From Euglena gracilis (Eukaryota; Euglenida; Euglenophyceae; Euglenales), in assembly GCA_039621445.1 (NCBI GenBank), contig CP154954.1:59950168-60014167 (forward strand): a stretch of 64,000 nt of DNA. The letters are read 5' to 3'. Positions 57,384-64,000 of the stretch are shown here, piece by piece (within the stretch, counting starts at the first letter, position 1; each line of letters opens with the position of its first letter). The notes beneath the pieces are model-generated. The model saw only the letters and a program-made list of their open reading frames with translations, was not told the DNA's origin and did not search any database. The position numbers and the translations under genes are program-made.

Positions 57384-57476
57384 ACATTTTGGGGGTGCAC
57401 ACCATTTTGGGGGTGCACAACATTTTGGGGGTGCACAATGTTTTGGGGGTCGCACGACATTTTGGGGGTGCACAAC
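57384..57476. repeat. Minisatellite ATTTTGGGGGTGCACAAC
   Basis: Five tandem copies of about 18-19 bp with small changes (CACCATTTT, CACAATGTTTT, CGCACGACATTTT). Confidence 0.9.
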
Positions 57477-57659
57477 CAGACCCCCGTTGGCAGGATGGAG
57501 GAGGAGGCCCTAGGTTAATCCTATGGTTAATCCTATGCCCTCCCACCAGAACCGAGACACCCTCCTAACATGAAACCAGAGGTTTGTTTGAGGACTGGGG
57601 GGTTCCAGACCCACCCACCCACCTCCTGCCCCCCTGGGGGGGACCCGCCCACCCACCCC

Positions 57660-58036
57660 CTAGGGTTCGACATAAGGGCAGGGGGGGGGGGTCCGGACCC
57701 CCCCCCCCCCCGATCCAGGAGGGGGGGGGGGTGGGGGACACCCCCCCACCTAAACAGTGGCGCGGTCTGGGTGACCGACTTTTGGCCCAGCGCAAAGCGC
57801 CGGGCCGAAAATTTTTGACCCCCCAAAGCGACCAAAAGTGCCATTTTTGGGCACTTTTTGGGTAAAAAAAATTGCGAAATTTTGTCAAAAAATGCAAAAT
57901 TTTTCAGCGCAAAGCGCCAAAAGGAAAAATTTGACCTTTTTGGGGGGTCCCGGGTACCCCATGGGGTCGGTTTGCCCCTCACCAAAACCCCGTACTCCCT
58001 TCATTGTACCCCGCACTCCTTATATCCAACCCTGCC
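57660..58036. mobile_element. MITE, CAGGGTTCGATATAAG family, copy 1
   Basis: The left end is TAGGGTTCGACATAAGG and the right end CCTTATATCCAACCCTG. It contains the 'cagcgcaaagcgcc' blocks and C/G runs of the family. The flanks are C-runs, so the duplication cannot be judged. Confidence 0.7.
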
Positions 58037-58151
58037 CCCCCCCCCCCCGGTCACGAAACCTCCAAAAAATTCTGCATGGAACCCTACCTGACAGTGTTGC
58101 TGTGTCAGTTGAAAATCAATGGATTTGGCTGGATCTGGAACCTCCACAGAC

Positions 58152-58550
58152 CAGGGTTCGATATAAGGACAGGTGGGGGGGGTGGTCCGGACCCCCCCCC
58201 CTGCGGGCCAGGAGGGGGGGGGTGGGGGGGACACCCCCCCACCTAAACAGGTGCGCGGTCAGGGTGGCCGAAAATTTTTGACCCCCCAAAACGACCAAAA
58301 GTGCCATTTTGGGCACTTTTTGGGCAAAAATGTGCCAAAAATGCAAAAAAAAGTTTCGGCGCGAAGCGCCGGAGGAAAAAATTGACCCTTTTTGGGGGGG
58401 GGTCCCGGGAACCCCCCCGAGGGTCGGTCCGGACCCCCCTGGCAGGTGGGGGGGGGGGGCCGGACCCCCCCTGCGGGCCAGGGGGGGGGGGGGGTGGGGG
58501 GACACCCCCCCCCACCTAAACCATGTACGCCCTCCTTATATCAAACCCTG
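58152..58550. mobile_element. hAT-like MITE, 399 bp, CAGGGTTCGATATAAG family
   Basis: The ends are CAGGGTTCGATATAAGGA and TCCTTATATCAAACCCTG, inverted with one mismatch in 18. An exact 8-bp duplication, CCACAGAC, lies at 58144-58151 and 58551-58558. The interior carries a GGCGCGAAGCGCCGG hairpin and two 'gggacacccccccacctaaac' blocks. Confidence 0.92.
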
Positions 58551-58559
58551 CCACAGACT

Positions 58560-59130
58560 TCCTGTGCTGACAGGTTGGCCGATATTTCGAACCTTGAAGT
58601 TTCGAAAAGAACCCTGACAGATTTTCTACCGCGTGTTTCTCGAGCCATGATGGAAGCAACAAAGTTTGCCGCGCTTTGGCCTTCATTGCACCACCTGCGA
58701 AAAGTGTCTCCCCCAAAAGTGCATGTTTCATTCCTCAGGAAGACGCCAGCCAAACAATTCTTACCAACCCCCCGGGGGGAAGGGGGCAGATATAAAAAGA
58801 CAAGAATCCTGAGTGCAACGAAGGGGAGGGTGTCACTCCCACTCTTCCAAAAACCAATCAGTGACCATTTTTGGAGAACCAGTCTGTCACAACCACTACC
58901 CCCCCCCCAATGCATATGAATGTGCTGCCTTGACGCCACATGTACGCCCCCTGGGTGGGACTTCTCGCGGGTTGCCTTTGGTCCGAATCAGGAGGCCTCT
59001 CGAAAGGCACCCGGAGCTCAGTGAGGGCGAGACTGGACCAAGCTTCCGCCAAGGACGCGGATGTTTGCATTCCATTATTCGTTTGGTGTGCTGCCTTTGA
59101 CCCAGATTGACTCCTCAAATGCCCCAGCTC
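58560..59130. other. Spacer with a doubtful open stretch
   Basis: 58850-58900 has CCAATCAGTGACC words of the CAGTCAGTCACT family. At 58930-59160 a minus frame stays open (ALVWELGHLRSQSGSK and onward) but lacks clear splice sites. Confidence 0.3.
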
Positions 59131-59136
59131 CCAGAC

Positions 59137-59556
59137 CAGGGCGTCGCTTAGTGACCCCGTGGGGGCCAGCTCAGAGGCTGGAGAATTCAGGCTGACAGGA
59201 AAAAGGTTAGTGGACCCCCCCCCCCGAATACAGGGGTCCCTCGGCTGGAACTGGGCCAAACCTGGGGTCGAACCAAAAAAAACTGGGTACCAAAAAAAAC
59301 TCCAGAACTGTCCCAAAACTGCCAATTATGCAAACAATCAATTTCTTGCCCGGCCCAACTCCATTCTTGCCAATTTTGGCCCATTGGTATGCCCGAAAGC
59401 GAAAAATCCTACTGTCCAGCCGCCCATCAGGCCCTTCGAGCGGCTGAAAAATAATCAAAACTCGTCGATGGGGGGGGGGGTCCTGGGCTGGAAAAAGGCC
59501 GCAGCCCCCTGAGCTCCGGCTGAGACGGGGTCCACTTCGGGTTAAGCGACGACCTG
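59137..59556. mobile_element. hAT-like MITE, 420 bp
   Basis: The ends are CAGGGCGTCGCTTA and TAAGCGACGACCTG, inverted with one mismatch. An exact 8-bp duplication, TCCCAGAC, lies at 59129-59136 and 59557-59564. The interior is shared with 3934-4340 (ggctggaa..., gtcgaaccaaa, cggctgaaaaataa). Confidence 0.92.
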
Positions 59557-59877
59557 TCCCAGACGACCCGAAGGGGGTCAACGAGAAAAGAATGGCGCAA
59601 TTTCACTTTCTTCAATTCTTGATCCACGTATCAGCCCCACTGCAACCACCACATCAAAACGTGGACATTGTCGAAAGTGGTAACAACATTATTTTGGATG
59701 ACTGGGGTTTGCTTCTTGCCGACCACACACACACACACCAAAGGCAAAGGTCATTCCAAATAAATAACGAACGGTCAATCTGGGCACTTTGGATTGCGTT
59801 GCTGCCAAAGCCCATGCTGCCATTCTCCCTTGGGACCGCAGACAGAGCCACGCTGGAAGCGAGGTTGAGAGAGAGAC

Positions 59878-59993
59878 CCTCTGGGCCTTCGTCCATGGCA
59901 GCGCTCTGCGCGGCGTCGCGTGCGCTCTGCCCCGCCTCCCCATCTGCTGACTGCTCGCCCTCGGAGAGCCGCCTTCGGGGTCCGTTGTGGCCA
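59878..59993 (-). CDS. Acidic/Ser exon candidate (RRRLSEGEQSADGEAGQ)
   Basis: After the acceptor GGCCAATACAG it reads GHNGPRRRLSEGEQSADGEA then GQSARDAAQSAAMDEGPE, with donor G|GTCTCTC. Low-complexity charged linker. RRRLS is a typical basophilic kinase site. Its link to the RRM gene is by strand and composition only. Confidence 0.5.
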
Positions 59994-60374
59994 CTGTATT
60001 GGCCCCGCAACCCCTGCTCCATCGCAGGGATCAGAATTGCCAGAAAATCAGCCGCAATGGCAAGGGTGGTGGCAAGGGTGCTGTGAGCCACCAGAAACAT
60101 GAGACCAGTGGAGCAACGACGAAGGTCGAAGCGAAGCTGGACCGAAAACGAACCAAACCCGTGGGGCTTCATCACAGACACCAGACCAGAAATCTGACTG
60201 CCAAGTCTTGGGATCTTTTAGCACGCAGGGGGGGGGGGGCAATTTTTTTCTGTGACACCCCAGAGTTTGACCTGCTCTCTAAACCCTCTCGCAGCGAAAA
60301 GCACTTCCTTCAGTAAAATGCATGCCAAATTGCTCAAGCCTGACTTTCAGTTTGTAGTGGCACAGAACAGGCCC

Positions 60375-60482
60375 CGGCTGTCCGGCCTCGTCCTCTGAAG
60401 ACCGGGAGGGGGGTGGGCTGTAGAGGTCAGCCGCCTCCACCGGGGAGGGACTGCGGGCCTTCTGCTTGCGGTGCCGCCGGTG
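60375..60482 (-). CDS. RS-like exon (HRRHRKQKARSPSPVEAADL)
   Basis: Starting after GGCCCATAAG, it reads HRRHRKQKARSPSPVEAADL then YSPPPSRSSEDEAGQPGP. The basic and RSPSP content is typical of splicing-factor RS regions. The donor is not certain. The DLYSPPP word recurs in the exon at 60745. Confidence 0.55.
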
Positions 60483-60744
60483 CTTATGGGCCGAGCAACA
60501 CCAGGCCCCGGTGCGGCCTCAGTACGTCACGCATCCATGCGAAAACCAATCCAGACACCCCACGACCCCCCTGACGAAAAAAAAAATGTGCCTCGCACTT
60601 TGGAATTATGCAAATTGATGGTCAACCATGAAAAATGACTTAAAAAAGTGGGGGGAAATTGACCCTAAAAAAGCTGCCGAAATTCTTCTACGGTGCAGTT
60701 GATTCCTCCAGAGGGCGCGAACCATCACTCGGGGAAAAAAGAAC

Positions 60745-60860
60745 CTGTCCGGGCTTCCCTCGTGCGCTGCCATTGACCGGGGCCTGCGGGGTGGTGCCGG
60801 GCCTCCTTGCCCCGCTTCGGCTTCGGTGGGGGAGGGCTGTAGAGGGCGTCCTCTGCCGCA
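60745..60860 (-). CDS. RS-like exon (EDALYSPPPPKPKRGKEA)
   Basis: After the acceptor CCGGCCGACAG it reads AAEDALYSPPPPKPKRGKEA then RHHPAGPGQWQRTREART, donor G|GTTCTT. LYSPPP repeats the motif of 60375-60482. Its phase-1 end does not fit the next exon as drawn, so one boundary is wrong or an exon is missing. Confidence 0.5.
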
Positions 60861-60894
60861 CTGTCGGCCGGGCTCCATGCCAGGGCCCCGCCCC

Positions 60895-61130
60895 CAGAGG
60901 CTTTTTCGGACCCGGGGGGGGTCCGGACCCACCCCCTGGACCCCCCCCGGGGGGGGGGGGGCGCGGGGGTCTCATTTTGGGGGGGGGGGTCAATTTTGGC
61001 GTCATTTTGGCTTCGCACCGAAAACGGAACAAAACCCTGCCTCGCGCAAGGTATCCACTTGGCCCGCCCCCGAACCCCCCCCCGGGGGGGGAGGGGGGCT
61101 CAGCCAGGCCCCACCCTGGTCACGAAACAG
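60895..61130. repeat. G/C-run dispersed element fragment
   Basis: GGCTTTTTCGGACCCGGGG followed by C/G runs and 'cttcgcaccgaaaac'. It resembles the CAGGGG family, but its ends are not resolved. 61131-61980 has no clear exon. Confidence 0.45.
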
Positions 61131-61982
61131 GAAACACTCTCTGCACACCCCCCTCCCCTCCCTCCCCTGCCTCCCCTGCGGGAGAGCGAGGGGTTCCCTC
61201 TACGACTGCAAAGGCACCGGAGGTGCGGGGAAAGGGGGACCTGGCCCTCGCGAAACGCTCTCGGGAATGCCAGCTTGAAAACCGCAATGTGTGCTCCGTC
61301 CGTGCAAAAAAAAGGGAGGGCAGGAAAAGCACTAGTTTGGAACATGGATACGTAGTGACCCCCCGGGGGCACTTCTCCCCGGGCTGAAACCCATCCACCC
61401 ACCTTTTTTTGAAAGCCCATCCATGCACAAACCCCCCATGGGGTCAACCCACCCACCAACCCACCCAAAACTTACCCAAAACCAGCCAAAACCCTTGAAA
61501 AATTTTCTGGGGGGGTCCAGCAGACCCAACCCACCCACCCCGGGAGGGTCCACACAGGCGTCAAGGGAATCAATGGTGTGAAAAAAAACATCAAAACGTG
61601 ACCAAAAAGAGGAGCCCCCAAACCCCAAATTCTCAGAAGGAGGCACGGGCTGCGTCATCATCGTGAGCAGGACTCTGCACCCCGACAAATGTGGAAGGTC
61701 GTCAGCATCGGGGGGTTGCTCCTGGTTGGGTCAAAGCGAGGAAGCCAGCTTCCTGGCATCACTTCTGCTGTGCTGTTTACGAGAATGGACTGAAAAGTGG
61801 ATGCAAATCCGAACTGGGGGCAACCCGTTCGCTCGGGTGTTGGATTGCCCACGCATGCTCCCACATATGCGATCGTGGCAAGGCCTTTTCTCCAACCAGG
61901 CTGGCAGACTTTGCGGGGGGGTCTGGAATCCCCGGGGAGAACGTTGGCCATGACGTGGAATTCAGTCAGCCACCAACCAGAG

Positions 61983-62185
61983 CCATTGAGGGGAAAGCAA
62001 GCGGCGGCCTCTTCCGGCGTATGGGCGCATTGGCTTCAGCGGGGGAGAGGGGCCGGGCGACGGAGCGGCGGCCGGGGCCGGCCTGGACCCCGCGGCGCTG
62101 CCCTCCGCGGAGGCGCTGCGGGCGCGTCTGCGCTTCCGCGTGCGAGTCTCTTGGTCGCCCTTGGACGCCTTGGGGCCAGAGGGCC
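61983..62185 (-). CDS. RS-like exon candidate (TRTRKRRRARSASAEGS)
   Basis: After the acceptor GTCGGAGGACACACAG it reads PSGPKASKGDQETRTRKRRR then ARSASAEGSAAG, followed by a Pro/Ala-rich stretch. The donor is uncertain (TCTG|GTTGGT near 61983 is one option). KRRRARSASAE fits a nuclear-localisation and RS-type segment. Confidence 0.5.
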
Positions 62186-62511
62186 CTGTGTGTCCTCCGA
62201 CACCGCAAGAGGGGCAACCGCGCGCGGCAGTGCGGGCGCGCAAGCGTGAGTGCGTGCACATTTGCAGAACCAGCAATAGCGCGGCATGAGCGTTAACTTC
62301 CAGGAAAATCACCCCCCTCAAAAAAATGCCTCTCATCATCCAAACACAATCACCAATAAATTACCGTTTATAAATTACCACTGCGCATCACCTCGTCGAT
62401 ATTGGGATGGCGACCTCCCAGCCACTTTGGACCAGAGTTTGGCGTTACGTGAGGTGGGGTCCGGATCCCCACCCTATGCCCGGAACACCGCCCCCCCTTG
62501 CACCCCGACAA

Positions 62512-62885
62512 CAGGCATTGGCTTAAGGGTCCGGGGGGGGGGAGTTCACCGGGGAGCCATTTTGCTAGACACTGGAAAAAAGGGGCTAGCTGGACCCCCT
62601 GGGATGGGGGGGGGGTCCCCCCAAATTTGAAAAAAAAATTCCTTCGGCGCTGCCCGCCGAGGTGGAAATGAGGTATGTGATGGGTTTTTGGCTGATGCTG
62701 TCCCAAAAAATGGCCAAAAATGGCCAGAAATGGGCATTTTTGGCCAGTTTTGGAGGTCCAAAAAAAAAGGTGCTTCGCGCTGGTAAATGGAAAAAAATTT
62801 TCCAGACCCCCCCCCCCGGGCGAGATTCACTAGGATTTCCACTTGCAAATTTTGGACTGGCTGCAAACCCTTCAGCAATGGCCTG
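62512..62885. mobile_element. Dispersed element, copy 2 of the CACTGGAAAA family
   Basis: The left end is CAGGCATTGGCTTAAGGGT and the right end AACCCTTCAGCAATGGCCTG, an imperfect inverse. The interior matches 50175-50480. No 8-bp duplication is visible. Confidence 0.7.
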
Positions 62886-62938
62886 CCCATCTCACATCGA
62901 ACGCTGATGACATTGCCACCGAAACTGCAAGAGGGCAC

Positions 62939-63007
62939 CTGATCACGGTGTCGTTTGCCAGCCTTTGCCTTCTTCTTCTCTCCTTTGCGGCGCGGAGACT
63001 TGTGACT
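62939..63007 (-). CDS. Lys/Arg-rich exon (SHKSPRRKGEKKKAKAGKRH)
   Basis: 69 nt (23 codons, phase 0 to 0) between the acceptor CTGCCTCCCCAG and the donor CAG|GTGCCC. Strongly basic with an SPRRK site. A likely nuclear-localisation or RS-type segment of an SR-related protein. Confidence 0.65.
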
Positions 63008-63394
63008 CTGGGGAGGCAGGAAGGGGGATGTGGAGTGAGCACGGGGTGGGTTGGGGGGGTAGGGGTGGGTGTAAGGTTGAGGACTGGCTCCAGTGTAGGT
63101 AACAACTGGTGACCTCAGTTCTGACTGAGGCTCAATAACTTGCTCCACTTTTGACACCAAATAGGTTCAGCCTTCCCCAGAGAACGGCCACACCAGGAAT
63201 TTCTTAAAGACCCCGGGGGGTGGGGGGGTCCAGCCTCTGGCTGGCAAAAAGGCTGCTGGCTGGAAACGAGCTGCTGGCTGGACCCCCCGGGGGGCATAGG
63301 GGGGGGGGTCGCTGAGCTCTTATCTCTTTAGAGTAAGAGCGAAGCTTACCACCGGCGAAACCCCCCCCTCGACCCCCCCCCCTCCACGCCCCCC

Positions 63395-63570
63395 CCCGGG
63401 TCGGGGCCACCAGGAGAACCGACGGATTATCACCATGATCCCGGCCCCGTTCCCGGAATTTTTTTTTTCAGTCGCGAGCGACTGGATTTCTAGTTTCCGA
63501 ATCACCTGGGTTTGACCCCCAACTCCCCGCCAGGCCCGAAGGGGTCCAAACTGGGTAGGATCGGCCCGTC
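63395..63570. repeat. Copy of the 13.88-14.16 kb segment (empty MITE site)
   Basis: It matches the left copy including TCAGTCGCGAGCGACTGG, but has a single ACCATGAT (63432-63439) where the left copy carries the 83-bp MITE. Confidence 0.85.
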
Positions 63571-63589
63571 CCCCCTGGATAAGCCCCCC

Positions 63590-64000
63590 CCCCCTTTGGA
63601 CTCTGCCATTTCGGCCGAAAAATGTCAAATTTCAAAATATCTCCAAAATGAAGCCAAATGAAAGGAAATGTCCGGAGACCTAATTTGAAGCCCTTGGAAC
63701 GCCCCATCTACCGGTATTTTGATTTCCCCACAACTCCCCGCCCAGCCCAAGATACGGCCGTTTTCGGCGCAGATGGCCGTTTTGTACACTTTTGCCTCTG
63801 TTTGACTTAGCCGTTTTCAGGGGGTGGGGGGTCAAAAAATCGATGTTTTCAAAATTTCTCGAAAATGATGCAAAATCAAAGGAAATGTCCGGAGACCTAA
63901 ATTGAAGCCCTTGGAACGCTCTATCTACTGGGATTTTGGTTTCCCCGCAACTCCCCGCCTGGCCCGAGATACGGGCGTTTTTTGGCCATTTTAGCCATTT
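63590..64000. repeat. ~218-bp tandem repeat, about two copies
   Basis: GGAAATGTCCGGAGACCTAA followed by TTGAAGCCCTTGGAACGC occurs at 63664 and 63882. The CAACTCCCCGCC...CCCGAGATACGG part recurs at 63510, 63733 and 63947. It continues off the window. Confidence 0.85.

Noticed and set aside
58541-58939. Minus-strand 132-codon ORF at 58.5-58.9 kb
   Set aside because: It crosses the end and target duplication of the MITE at 58152-58550 and a G-run repeat, so it is not a natural exon.
61663-61700. Plus-strand TLHPDKCG, like a J-domain HPD motif
   Set aside because: It is only a few residues, on the opposite strand to all the genes, and no J-domain helices lie around it.

Overview
This is nuclear DNA of a eukaryote. 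Coding sequence comes as short GC-rich exons (about 40-430 nt) bounded by GT and AG. The exons lie in long introns and spacers full of C/G homopolymers, microsatellites and small inverted-repeat elements. Every exon I can support reads on the minus strand. I cannot name the species. A COMM-domain gene beside a Rab/RBJ-like GTPase suggests a flagellate or alga, but that is inference. I saw no rRNA, tRNA, CRISPR or bacterial-style operon. Exon limits were read by eye from splice signals, reading frame and phase agreement between neighbours.

Layout from left to right. (1) 0.4-4.5 kb: four phase-compatible exons of an unrecognised gene. (2) 4.8-13 kb: mostly repeats, a (CAG)32 tract and a few weak exon candidates. 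(3) 13.0-14.1 kb: two fold-back elements and an 83-bp hAT-like MITE. (4) 14.16-30.41 kb: the main feature, eleven tandem units of about 1.47 kb. Each unit carries two related exons on the minus strand: A (normally 429 nt) and B (always 330 nt). Both start with one leftover base and end in phase 2, so any number of units can be joined in frame. The array ends at 30.4-31.45 kb in a decayed twelfth unit that holds an inverted fragment and two nested MITEs. (5) 31.9-40.1 kb: an isolated exon, then a Ras-like small GTPase gene with a long basic/acidic tail. (6) 42.5-44.1 kb: SR-like exons and the COMM domain of a COMMD8-like protein. (7) 44.9-63.0 kb: a large gene, or run of genes, for an RRM protein. 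It has RS-like basic exons upstream, an Arg/Glu-rich coiled coil, one RRM, an Ala/Glu-rich segment and an acidic C-terminus. Seven consecutive exons (57029 down to 49855) agree in phase. (8) 53.1-54.6 kb: a CATATA satellite with two more fold-back elements. The last 0.6 kb is a roughly 218-bp tandem repeat.

At least seven small elements show 8-bp target duplications (exact in five, one mismatch in two) with CA(G/A)-starting inverted ends, as expected of non-autonomous hAT transposons. Most of the intergenic and intronic DNA appears to be built from such elements. The most unusual thing in the window is the amplified symmetric-exon array.
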